IMG/VR virus record: IMGVR_UViG_3300025121_000776
Coordinates: 62,001 to 126,000 of that record
Length of the DNA: 64,000 nucleotides
Source: a virus
Direction: 5' to 3' (one strand)
The notes under the pieces were generated by a model. It did not search any database and was not told the DNA's origin. It saw only the letters and a program-made list of their open reading frames with translations. Below are positions 33,916 to 41,132 of this stretch, in pieces. Every line of letters starts with the position of its first letter. Position 1 is the first letter of the stretch. Position numbers and translations under genes: made by a program.

Positions 33916-35670
33916 TTATAGGTCATAAATTATTTCAAATCCAAAATTCATTGCAAAGTCTTTAATCATAATTCCAGCCTTAGCATTGGCTTCATCTTCT
34001 ATCCATCCTCCTATAGTTTGAATTGTTTCACCCATATCAAAACTTTTTACTTCTCTCTGCCTGTTATGAGTTAATTCGTGGCCAATACTTCTTAAAATGT
34101 CAACTAAAGCCCTGCCTGTGCATCTTATGTGATTAGAGTTTTCGCCTGGAACATATGAAGCTGTTGTCATTATGTATTCGTCTCTGCCCTTATGAAGATA
34201 AATTGACACTGGCTCTTCTATTCCCAATCTATTGCAAACAAAATTTATAAAACTTTTTATTATTTCAACCTTTTCTGGGGTCATTCCTTCAATACCATCT
34301 TCAACACCTAAAATATTTTCTTGCTTATCTCCATTTAATTTAAATTTAAGTTTTTTGTTTGGAGGGTAAGAATAAGAAAAAGTATCACTCTCAAAAACAG
34401 CACGTTTTTTTAAATCTTTTATGTATTTTTTCCCAGTTCCTGGTTTCACATATGCAATTGTCATATGTGGATGATATTCTGGATGGTCATTTTTATAGGG
34501 AAAATTTTCTCTTAAAACACTATTTAACTCATTTAAATCTGGGGAATCAACATCAAATTTTAAAACATCATAATCTTTATTTTCAAATAAAGATATGTTA
34601 TTTAATTTAACTTTTAATTTTTCTTTGTTCTGTAATAATTTTTTTGTTGTTTCCTCAACTTCTTCTGGAGAAACTTTATTGGGAATAAATCCAAATAATG
34701 CTGTAATATGTGGTTTATCTTCTAATCCATATCCAATAGCATCATAAATATCCTTTTGTTCAATTATACCAGTAATTTTATCCCATCCTTTTATATTTAA
34801 ATCTAGCATTAAGCAGCCAAACTCTTTTTTAAATTCTTCTTTTCCTTCTATAATTACTTTTCTTTTATTTTCAACCGATTCAGCCACTTGTTCTTTTTCT
34901 GCTAAAGATAAAGAAGAATCAAAAGCGGCTTTTTTAATATTGGAAAGTTTTTCAAGATAATCAGCTTTTCTAATAACTTTAAAAGCAAGATTTTCTACAG
35001 AGTATTCTCCTCCTTGTTCTAAACCAGAATTTCTAAGTTTTTTTAGCTTATCTTTTATTTTTTCAGCTTTAGCTAAAAGTTCCTTTTCATCATTAATTTG
35101 TTCCAAACTATCAATATCATTCATTATTGTAGCTGCCTTTTCTTTAATTGCAACTTCATCAATATCTTTTGTGTATTTTTCTGGCTTTTGAACCCATTCG
35201 TTTTTTAAAACACTATAAACGCCTTTTGAAGAAAACAAAGTTTCTTCATCTTTTGCAAATAATTCTACTTCAAAGCCTTTTATTTTGATATCATGTTCAT
35301 CATTCCACAAGGATTTCTTTGCGACAATATATTCTTGAAGGAATTCCATTGGCTCATTCATTGATTCTAAATCAAGAATTAAGTGAATATCAATATCACT
35401 CATCAAAGTCCAGTTGTAATTAGCTAAGCTTCCAGTAAAAATTACATCTTTTAATTTACAGTTTAATTTTAAATATTCTTTAAAAGCCTTAGCAATTTTT
35501 AATATCGTAAGTCTTGCATCTTTTTTTAATTTCTCTCCATCCCAAATTTCAGCGTTTAAAGTGTCTTTTGGCTCATTTACTTGCACATCAATATCGCTGG
35601 GGGAAATAATCTCTTCAAGAAAACTAAAACTTCTAGTTAAAATATATGGATTTTTTTTCTTTGACTTCAT
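33916..35670 (-). CDS. Three-domain fusion: nucleotidyltransferase, 2H phosphoesterase, zincin metallopeptidase (584 aa)
   Basis: Residues ~40-140 are a minimal nucleotidyltransferase (VIFTGSLANYNWTLMSDIDIHLI; G-S then D-x-D). Residues ~285-440 match 2H/LigT phosphoesterases with two H-x-T motifs, 'PHITALFGF' and 'HPHMTIAYV'. The C-terminal ~120 residues carry 'GHELTHNRQ' and a later 'EDEANAKAG', a zinc metallopeptidase pattern. The N-terminus (PYILTRSFSFLEEIISPS) resembles a capsid-targeting leader. Together these suggest an injected effector that makes or breaks a nucleotide bond and cleaves protein, perhaps itself. The domain calls are good; the role and substrates are inference. Confidence 0.7.
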   Translation of the reverse strand: MKSKKKNPYILTRSFSFLEEIISPSDIDVQVNEPKDTLNAEIWDGEKLKKDARLTILKIAKAFKEYLKLNCKLKDVIFTGSLANYNWTLMSDIDIHLILDLESMNEPMEFLQEYIVAKKSLWNDEHDIKIKGFEVELFAKDEETLFSSKGVYSVLKNEWVQKPEKYTKDIDEVAIKEKAATIMNDIDSLEQINDEKELLAKAEKIKDKLKKLRNSGLEQGGEYSVENLAFKVIRKADYLEKLSNIKKAAFDSSLSLAEKEQVAESVENKRKVIIEGKEEFKKEFGCLMLDLNIKGWDKITGIIEQKDIYDAIGYGLEDKPHITALFGFIPNKVSPEEVEETTKKLLQNKEKLKVKLNNISLFENKDYDVLKFDVDSPDLNELNSVLRENFPYKNDHPEYHPHMTIAYVKPGTGKKYIKDLKKRAVFESDTFSYSYPPNKKLKFKLNGDKQENILGVEDGIEGMTPEKVEIIKSFINFVCNRLGIEEPVSIYLHKGRDEYIMTTASYVPGENSNHIRCTGRALVDILRSIGHELTHNRQREVKSFDMGETIQTIGGWIEDEANAKAGIMIKDFAMNFGFEIIYDL

Positions 35671-35685
35671 TAAATAACTATTTTC

Positions 35686-35693
35686 AATAAATA
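35686..35693 (-). promoter_or_regulatory. TATTTATT box (class 2)
   Basis: Minus strand, 15 nt before the ATG at 35670. Confidence 0.5.
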
Positions 35694-35694
35694 G

Positions 35695-36150
35695 TTATAA
35701 ATTATGAATTTTAAAAAACTCTGCAACTTCTGTTTTTTTAAAACTATAAAGCTTAGTCATACTGCCTTTGTCGCCAGCCAAATTAAATATTTTTGGTTTT
35801 AAATAATCAATCATACATTTTAACTTATGTGTTTCTATATTCCATATTTCGTTAAAATGTAAAAAATAAGTTGTAAAATAATCTGCTTCTGTAACTGCAA
35901 TTCCAGATGACTTTCCTCTACACTCAAATTCTACAACTATATTACCAGTGTTGATTGGATAAATATCAGTTTTAATTTCATATGTTTTTATACAACTCTT
36001 AAATGACATTTTTAAATCATATCTATAATCGTAATTTTTTTCAATGAAAGCATATCCTTTTTGTATCATGAAGTTTTTAACAATATCTTCGCCCCTTTCT
36101 CCTGTTATAACATCTTTTTTAAAATCATATTTTCCTTTTATTATTTTCAT
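35695..36150 (-). CDS. PD-(D/E)XK nuclease-like protein (151 aa)
   Basis: 'NYDYRYDLKMSF' supplies the catalytic Asp and 'KTYEIKTD' the E-x-K, followed by 'NIVVEFECRGKSSGIAVTEADYF', a layout common to small phage nucleases of the restriction-endonuclease fold. It may cut branched or foreign DNA. TAAATTTGC promoter lies 4 bases upstream on the same strand, implying early expression by host polymerase. Confidence 0.65.
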   Translation of the reverse strand: MKIIKGKYDFKKDVITGERGEDIVKNFMIQKGYAFIEKNYDYRYDLKMSFKSCIKTYEIKTDIYPINTGNIVVEFECRGKSSGIAVTEADYFTTYFLHFNEIWNIETHKLKCMIDYLKPKIFNLAGDKGSMTKLYSFKKTEVAEFFKIHNL

Positions 36151-36153
36151 GAA

Positions 36154-36162
36154 GCAAATTTA
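36154..36162 (-). promoter_or_regulatory. Bacteroidota-type -7 element (TAAATTTGC)
   Basis: Minus-strand TAnnTTTG ending 4 nt before the ATG at 36150. Confidence 0.5.
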
Positions 36163-36235
36163 TATAAAAAAAACCAATTATCAAAAATTATGTTTCATAT
36201 TACTGTAGTCAGGTTAAAGCTGACTAAATGCATAT

Positions 36236-36277
36236 AAAACATAAAAGCCCCGCAGAAATGTGGAGCTTTTATGTTTT
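36236..36277. terminator. Strong bidirectional terminator hairpin
   Basis: 13-bp arm AAAACATAAAAGC / GCTTTTATGTTTT enclosing a second CCGCA-GAAA-TGTGG stem; serves the minus-strand gene ending at 36291. Confidence 0.8.
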
Positions 36278-36290
36278 ATTAGTATTTTTT

Positions 36291-36722
36291 TTACCTATTA
36301 TCGTCTTTTGGTATATTATATGAATATAAATTTTGCCATCTACCTTTTTGGTCTTCTTTTACAATATTTTTTTCTTCTGAAATAATATCAAATAGTTCTG
36401 GATTAATTAAAGGATTTCTTAAATCCATTTTCTTATTAACCTTTTTCATTTCTTCTGCAAGGATTTTAATTTTCTCTGGAGAAAAAGATTCACCTATAGA
36501 TAATGTCTCTGGAACTTTAGGTTCTTTTTCAAGTTTTGGAGCTTCTGGAAGTTTATTTACATTGCCTTTTGTTGAATTGGGTTTAGTAAATTTAGGTAGT
36601 TCTGGAACCTTTAAGGTTTTTTTCTTTTCATCCAACACCTCTGCTCTAGATAAATCTTCGTTTTCAGAAAGATATTTCTTGGCACTTTTAATTACAAATT
36701 CTTTAAATTCTTTCTTATCCAT
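36291..36722 (-). CDS. Hydrophilic late-looking protein with amphipathic leader (143 aa)
   Basis: Leader 'KEFKEFVIKSAKKYLSENE', then a Lys/Pro-rich central stretch and an acidic helical C-terminus. No motif. A TATTTATA box lies 23 nt upstream and a strong hairpin follows, so this is a single-gene late-type unit; possibly an internal head protein. Confidence 0.58.
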   Translation of the reverse strand: MDKKEFKEFVIKSAKKYLSENEDLSRAEVLDEKKKTLKVPELPKFTKPNSTKGNVNKLPEAPKLEKEPKVPETLSIGESFSPEKIKILAEEMKKVNKKMDLRNPLINPELFDIISEEKNIVKEDQKGRWQNLYSYNIPKDDNR

Positions 36723-36745
36723 AAGAAAATTTTGTTAAGTTTTTA

Positions 36746-36753
36746 TATAAATA
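36746..36753 (-). promoter_or_regulatory. TATTTATA box (class 2)
   Basis: Minus strand, 23 nt before the ATG at 36722. Confidence 0.45.
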
Positions 36754-36816
36754 TAATAAAAAAATGAAATCCTATTCTCTAGCACTTGGAATTCAATAAT
36801 TATTGCATAATAGTAA

Positions 36817-36846
36817 AACTTTTTTTATTTTTTTTCGTATAATAGT
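36817..36846 (+). promoter_or_regulatory. CGTATA promoter
   Basis: AACTTTTT at 36817 and CGTATA at 36836, 19-nt spacing, in front of a 25-codon ORF. Confidence 0.75.
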
Positions 36847-36869
36847 ATAGAAACAAAAATAGAAAGACA

Positions 36870-36947
36870 ATGACAACTAATAGAAAAAACTATTTTGAAG
36901 AACTCATAGATGCTATTGCTATTTTAATACAAGAAAAAAAAGAATAA
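36870..36947 (+). CDS. Miniprotein gene (25 aa)
   Basis: A 25-codon ORF (MTTNRKNYFEELIDAIAILI followed by QEKKE) lies between its own CGTATA promoter and a terminator whose stem begins at the stop codon. Amphipathic helix with acidic face. The promoter-ORF-terminator arrangement is the only evidence that it is expressed as a protein; it could be a short regulatory RNA instead. Confidence 0.5.
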   Translation: MTTNRKNYFEELIDAIAILIQEKKE

Positions 36948-36970
36948 AACCCTTATTTCATAGGGTTTTT
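36946..36970. terminator. Bidirectional terminator
   Basis: AAAACCCT / AGGGTTTT, 8-nt loop, T-run; shared by the miniprotein unit and the minus-strand gene ending at 36953. Confidence 0.75.
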
Positions 36971-37315
36971 ATCACTTATATCAGCAAAAATTAATGCAAT
37001 TAATTGCTGTAAAAAGCTTTGCCTTTTCAGTAATTTTTTATATTCTATTATGATTGCATCTACCAAAGATTCTATGTTGGGATTATGTACTCTTTGGGGG
37101 GCTGATTTTATATCATTAATTATGCTTATAAATTCAGCCACGTCTGTGTTTCTTCCCCATTTTATCCAAAAGTGAATTCCGCCAGATAAAACAATATGGA
37201 CATAGGTTATTTGTTTATTTTCATCTCGGTCAATACTAATGTTTTTTAAAGAAACTTTTTTTTCTTTAAACACCTGTTTATAAGCATTTAATATGTTACT
37301 ATTTAACTCTTTCAT
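36953..37315 (-). CDS. Hypothetical protein (120 aa)
   Basis: Helical N-terminus, a central strand pair (YVHIVLSGGIHFWIKWG), and a helical C-terminus. It begins 1 base downstream of the CCA-adding-type gene on the same strand, so the two are cotranscribed. Not recognised. Confidence 0.58.
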   Translation of the reverse strand: MKELNSNILNAYKQVFKEKKVSLKNISIDRDENKQITYVHIVLSGGIHFWIKWGRNTDVAEFISIINDIKSAPQRVHNPNIESLVDAIIIEYKKLLKRQSFLQQLIALIFADISDKNPMK

Positions 37316-37316
37316 A

Positions 37317-38708
37317 TTATTTGCTAATAAATATCATTTTTTTTATTTCTTCCGCATCACCAGAATCAATTATAGGCTTAACTCTATCTGGATTTTTAAA
37401 GAATTCCTTTTCAATTCTAGCGATAGCTATGCCTAATTCTCTATCTTTATATCCCAAAGTTTTTAATAGTTCTGATGGTTGAATAAATTCATCTGCAAGT
37501 CTTAATAAGTTTTTTATTTTAACCTTATCAATGTGATTTAAGTTTGCAAATTTATCCATTACTTCTTCAGTCATTGGATATGGTTTTTCAGATATTACAG
37601 GTTTTGCGTTTTTTACCTTTTGCGAGTAAAATTTTTTAATCTCAGAAGCATTATCTTCATTTAAACTTATTAAGCTAACAAGAAAAGCAAAGCAGTTAAC
37701 TTCATCAGAACTATATTTTTTCAAATTAAGTTCAGTACCTATGTTTTTAATATTGTTACGTCTTAATAAATTAGCGGTCATAGCAATTGGATGTCTTTCT
37801 TCTGCAAAAGCACTTAAATCAACACTTAAATTAGTTCCAAATATGTGTTTAAAGAAATCAAAATCCTGTAATAAAGAAAGGAAATGAACTACACTTTTTG
37901 CATTTTTTATACCTTTGTAGTATTCATCTCTTATTCTTTCATCTGAAACTTTTTTACCAATTGGGTCAACCAATGATGTGCCACCAGCTCTAATTGCAGC
38001 AGCAACATTATTTGGAATTTCCGAACCCATTACTGCGGCAAATCTCACGGCACGAATCTTTCGAAGGGGGTCTTCTGCAAATCTGTCTTCTGGGTTTCCA
38101 ACAGTGTTAATTGAGTTCGTTTTTAAATCATTAACCCCTCCCACTAGGTCATGAACTATTCCAATGAATCCCTTATCATTAACTCCAGTTATTTCATAGT
38201 ATAATGCATTGATAGTCAAATCTCTCCTTTGAGAATCTTTTTCAATTGTTTTTTCATACTGAACAGAATCTGGTTTTCTTCCTCCGCCAGAATCACTACG
38301 TAGTGTAGCCAACTCATATTGATTATGAGATTTTGTAACAAGAAATTGGATAGCAAAAGATTCTCCAATATTTAAAATGTTTGAAATAAAATCTGCACCA
38401 GAAAACATTTTTTTAATTTCATCTGGAGTCGCATCTGTAACTAAATCAAAGTCTTTTGGAACAACCAAAGTTTCATTCATGGGATTTTTTGATAATTTTA
38501 TTGAGTTTCTAACAGTATCTCGGACTGCACCTCCAATAATCCACATTTTAAACCCATTTTTGTTGAGCGTGTATTTTATTTTTGAAATATCATTTTTATC
38601 AGATTCTTTTACAGGCATTTCGAGAGCAAAAGTTTTTGCTCCATCAGCTTCTTGTAAGAATTTTTCTAACAATATTTTTTTCACCTTTTTTCTTATTTCT
38701 TTTTCCAT
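37317..38708 (-). CDS. Class II tRNA CCA-adding enzyme / poly(A) polymerase-like protein (463 aa)
   Basis: The head domain is clear: 'MWIIGGAVRDTVRN', 'PKDFDLVTDATPDEI' (D-x-D metal site), 'YELATLRSD', 'RRDLTINALYYEI' and 'AEDPLRKIRAVRFAA'. It adds nucleotides to RNA 3' ends; in phages this could repair tRNAs damaged by host defences or tail RNAs. The first ~25 residues (VKKILLEKFLQEADG) precede the enzyme fold and look like a capsid-targeting leader. Both a CGTATA and a TATTTATA box lie upstream, suggesting expression at two times. Enzyme class is sure; CCA versus poly(A) activity is not. Confidence 0.8.
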   Translation of the reverse strand: MEKEIRKKVKKILLEKFLQEADGAKTFALEMPVKESDKNDISKIKYTLNKNGFKMWIIGGAVRDTVRNSIKLSKNPMNETLVVPKDFDLVTDATPDEIKKMFSGADFISNILNIGESFAIQFLVTKSHNQYELATLRSDSGGGRKPDSVQYEKTIEKDSQRRDLTINALYYEITGVNDKGFIGIVHDLVGGVNDLKTNSINTVGNPEDRFAEDPLRKIRAVRFAAVMGSEIPNNVAAAIRAGGTSLVDPIGKKVSDERIRDEYYKGIKNAKSVVHFLSLLQDFDFFKHIFGTNLSVDLSAFAEERHPIAMTANLLRRNNIKNIGTELNLKKYSSDEVNCFAFLVSLISLNEDNASEIKKFYSQKVKNAKPVISEKPYPMTEEVMDKFANLNHIDKVKIKNLLRLADEFIQPSELLKTLGYKDRELGIAIARIEKEFFKNPDRVKPIIDSGDAEEIKKMIFISK

Positions 38709-38723
38709 CGGATAATATTTTTT

Positions 38724-38731
38724 TATAAATA
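38724..38731 (-). promoter_or_regulatory. TATTTATA box (class 2)
   Basis: Minus strand, 15 nt before the ATG at 38708. Confidence 0.5.
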
Positions 38732-38745
38732 TGTCTCCTTTTTCA

Positions 38746-38772
38746 TTATACGAAAAACATTGGAAAAAGTTT
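38746..38772 (-). promoter_or_regulatory. CGTATA promoter
   Basis: Minus-strand AACTTTTT (first A at 38771) and CGTATA (starting 38752), 19-nt spacing; drives the CCA-adding-type gene. Confidence 0.75.
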
Positions 38773-38798
38773 TGCTTTGTAAAATGATTTTTTATTCT

Positions 38799-38807
38799 TA
38801 TATTTGC
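38799..38807 (+). promoter_or_regulatory. Bacteroidota-type -7 element (TATATTTGC)
   Basis: 27 nt before the SpeD-like start at 38835. Confidence 0.6.
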
Positions 38808-38834
38808 TTATAACTTTAAAAAAATAAATAATTT

Positions 38835-39206
38835 ATGACTAATTACGGAAAAGAATTGATTTTAGACTTACACAACTGCGATGTAAGAATGTTTAATCGA
38901 AAATATTTGAAGCAGTATTTCAAAGCACTATGCAATGAAATAGATATGCAAAGATGCAAACTTTGTTGGTGGGATGATTTACATACACCTGAAGCAGAAA
39001 AACAGACTTTGTCACACACAAAAGGAACATCGGCAGTTCAATTTATCCTTACAAGTAATATCACTATTCATACACTTGAATTGACAAAAACTGTTTATGT
39101 GAATATATTTAGCTGCAAAGATTTTGATTCTCATAAAGCTGAATTACTAACAAAAGAACATTTCAAAGGCGAAGTGAAACAATCATTAACAATAGATAGA
39201 ATTTAA
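38835..39206 (+). CDS. S-adenosylmethionine decarboxylase-like protein (SpeD family, 123 aa)
   Basis: Matches the short prokaryotic SpeD proenzyme: 'ELILDLHNCD', 'SAVQFILTSNITIHTLE' and 'VYVNIFSCKDFD'. In the family an internal Ser becomes the pyruvoyl cofactor at L-x-E-S-H; here the site reads T-S-N, keeping Ser but not Glu and His, while the later His-Thr and Cys are kept. It may make polyamine precursor (decarboxylated SAM), act on another amino acid as reported for some SpeD relatives, or be non-catalytic. Followed by a GIY-YIG gene inserted before the DUF3326 gene. Confidence 0.7.
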   Translation: MTNYGKELILDLHNCDVRMFNRKYLKQYFKALCNEIDMQRCKLCWWDDLHTPEAEKQTLSHTKGTSAVQFILTSNITIHTLELTKTVYVNIFSCKDFDSHKAELLTKEHFKGEVKQSLTIDRI

Positions 39207-39210
39207 TGAT

Positions 39211-39219
39211 TATCTTTGC
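39211..39219 (+). promoter_or_regulatory. Bacteroidota-type -7 element (TATCTTTGC)
   Basis: Ends 3 nt before the homing endonuclease start at 39223, which would make its mRNA nearly leaderless. Confidence 0.5.
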
Positions 39220-39222
39220 AGA

Positions 39223-39810
39223 ATGAAAAAGTCTGGTATTTATAAAATAGAATCAAAAATCAAATCTAACAAATGCTACGTAGGTAGTGCTGTTTGTATT
39301 AGCAATAGATGGTATATCCATTTAAGACTTCTAAGGTTAAATAAACATCCTAATCGAAAACTTCAAAGTCATTTTAATAAATACAGTGAATCTGATTTGC
39401 AATTTTCAATCCTTTTAAGCTGTGAAAGAGAAGATTTAATAAAAAATGAGCAATATTATATTGATTTATACAAACCGTTTTTTAATAATTGTAAAAAAGC
39501 GGGGAGTCAGTTGGGAATAAAAAGAACATCTGAATTTAAAAATAAATTAAGAGGTAGGCATATTTCAGAAGAAACACGAAGAAAATTAAGCGAATTAGGT
39601 AAAGGGAGAATTTTTTCAGAAGAAACACGAGATAAAATGAGTAAGGCAAAAATTGGCAATAAAAATGTTGCAGGTAGTAAGCGTTCAAATGAAACAAATG
39701 ATAAGCATAGAAAAGTTATGACAGGGAAAACTCATTCAGAAGAAACAAAAGCAAAGATGCGTAAAAGCAAACTTGGAAATAAAAACGCAACAAAAAACAA
39801 AGAAAAATAA
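39223..39810 (+). CDS. GIY-YIG homing endonuclease with NUMOD3 repeats (195 aa)
   Basis: N-terminal nuclease: 'SGIYKIESK', 'KCYVGSAV', the catalytic Arg in 'ISNRWYIHLR', and 'NEQYYIDLYKP..NNCKKAG'. C-terminal part has three or four NUMOD3 DNA-binding motifs ('SEETRRKLSELGKG', 'SEETRDKMSKAKIG', 'SEETKAKMRKSKLG'). Free-standing enzymes of this type (as T4 Seg proteins) cut related genomes lacking the gene and so spread. It sits between SpeD-like and DUF3326 genes with its own promoter. All key residues are present, so it is likely active. Confidence 0.88.
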   Translation: MKKSGIYKIESKIKSNKCYVGSAVCISNRWYIHLRLLRLNKHPNRKLQSHFNKYSESDLQFSILLSCEREDLIKNEQYYIDLYKPFFNNCKKAGSQLGIKRTSEFKNKLRGRHISEETRRKLSELGKGRIFSEETRDKMSKAKIGNKNVAGSKRSNETNDKHRKVMTGKTHSEETKAKMRKSKLGNKNATKNKEK

Positions 39811-39812
39811 TT

Positions 39813-40817
39813 ATGAACGTAGTTTTAATAGTGCCTACTGGAATAGGTGCAGAAATAGGCGGACACGCAGGAGATGCAAACCCTGCTGCTAAATTACTTG
39901 CTTCCTGTTGTGATAAACTAATTACACATCCAAATGTAGTAAACGCATCAGATATAAACGAGCAAACTTATAATACTTTGTATGTTGAAGGAAGTATCCT
40001 TGACAGATTTTTGAGAGGTGAAATATATTTGAAAGAAGTATTTTACAACAAAATTCTATTGGTTGTAAATAGTCCTATAAACAATGATACGATAAACGCA
40101 GTTAATGCTGCAAGGACCACAATTGGAGCGGACATTAAAATAGTTGAACTTGAAACTCCATTGGAAATGATGGGATTTTATAAAAATGGAAAAGCTGATG
40201 GCAAAGTAACAGGATGTTTGGAATTAGTTGAACAAATCAAAGATTACGACTTTGCCGCCTTGGCAATTCAAACCAACATACAAGTTGAACGAGAAACAAA
40301 ATTACATTATTTAAAAAATGGTGGGGTAAATCCGTGGGGCGGAATCGAAGCAATTACATCAAAATTAATTGCCGACAAACTTGATAAACCCGTTGCTCAT
40401 TCTCCTTTTGTTGATTGGCAAAACGGACAGGATGACTTAGCAGATTTTAATGAAGTTGTTGACCCCAGAATGAGTGCTGAAATGGTATCACTTTGTTATT
40501 TGCATTGCATTTTAAAAGGATTACATAAAGCGCCAAAAATTGATTACGAAAAAGGACTATCAGTTGATGACGTTGATTTTCTAATAACTCCAATAAATTG
40601 TGTTGGCGAGCCTCATTACGCCTGCATGAATGCTGGAATACCAATTATAGCTGTAAAAGAAAATAAAACTATTTTAAATGATAAAATGCCCGATAATTTT
40701 ATTATAGTAGATAATTATATTGAGGCAGCTGGATTACTTATGGCCTACAAGGCAGGAATAAGCTCACATTCGGTAAGGCGACCAATTCTTAACAATTTTA
40801 ATAAAAACTTAATATAA
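39813..40817 (+). CDS. DUF3326-domain protein (334 aa)
   Basis: Resembles the DUF3326 family throughout: 'VLIVPTGIGAEIGGHAGDA', 'LITHPNVVNASDI', 'YVEGSILDRF', and the C-terminal 'INCVGEPHYACMNAGIPIIAV'. The family is found mainly in cyanobacteria and other bacteria, with no established reaction; the G-rich N-terminal motif suggests nucleotide or cofactor binding. It precedes the PncB/Nudix/CorA unit, so an auxiliary metabolic role is likely. Separated from SpeD only by the mobile endonuclease gene, implying that the two were once adjacent. Confidence 0.7.
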   Translation: MNVVLIVPTGIGAEIGGHAGDANPAAKLLASCCDKLITHPNVVNASDINEQTYNTLYVEGSILDRFLRGEIYLKEVFYNKILLVVNSPINNDTINAVNAARTTIGADIKIVELETPLEMMGFYKNGKADGKVTGCLELVEQIKDYDFAALAIQTNIQVERETKLHYLKNGGVNPWGGIEAITSKLIADKLDKPVAHSPFVDWQNGQDDLADFNEVVDPRMSAEMVSLCYLHCILKGLHKAPKIDYEKGLSVDDVDFLITPINCVGEPHYACMNAGIPIIAVKENKTILNDKMPDNFIIVDNYIEAAGLLMAYKAGISSHSVRRPILNNFNKNLI

Positions 40818-40821
40818 AATC

Positions 40822-41067
40822 ATGGAAAAAATACACAATATAAATTTACAACCACTTAAGTCGGTTAGAGCCTGGGACACAAAAAGAGTGAAGGCTTATA
40901 AGAATAGAATTCAAAAACACATTTCTTATTTAGAAACCAATTCGTTTGCCATTTGTTGTGACCATGTCCCAGTTAATGTGAAGCAAGCCGAAGTAGAATT
41001 AGAAAGATTCAGAAACTACAAAGCAGAATTAAAAAAAATTCTTGCAGAAAGAGAACATGTTGACTAA
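40822..41067 (+). CDS. Hypothetical protein (81 aa)
   Basis: Basic helical protein with 'WDTKRVKAYKNRIQKHISYL' and a CCDH segment. Lies 4 bases after the DUF3326 gene and before a promoter. Not recognised. Confidence 0.55.
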   Translation: MEKIHNINLQPLKSVRAWDTKRVKAYKNRIQKHISYLETNSFAICCDHVPVNVKQAEVELERFRNYKAELKKILAEREHVD

Positions 41068-41073
41068 TTCTAC

Positions 41074-41103
41074 AACTTTTCTAATTTTTTTTCGTATAAA
41101 TTA
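41074..41103 (+). promoter_or_regulatory. CGTATA promoter of the PncB unit
   Basis: AACTTTTC at 41074 and CGTATA at 41093, 19-nt spacing, 34 nt before the pncB start. Confidence 0.8.
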
Positions 41104-41132
41104 GTGTAAATAAATTTATAAAATTTAAAAAA

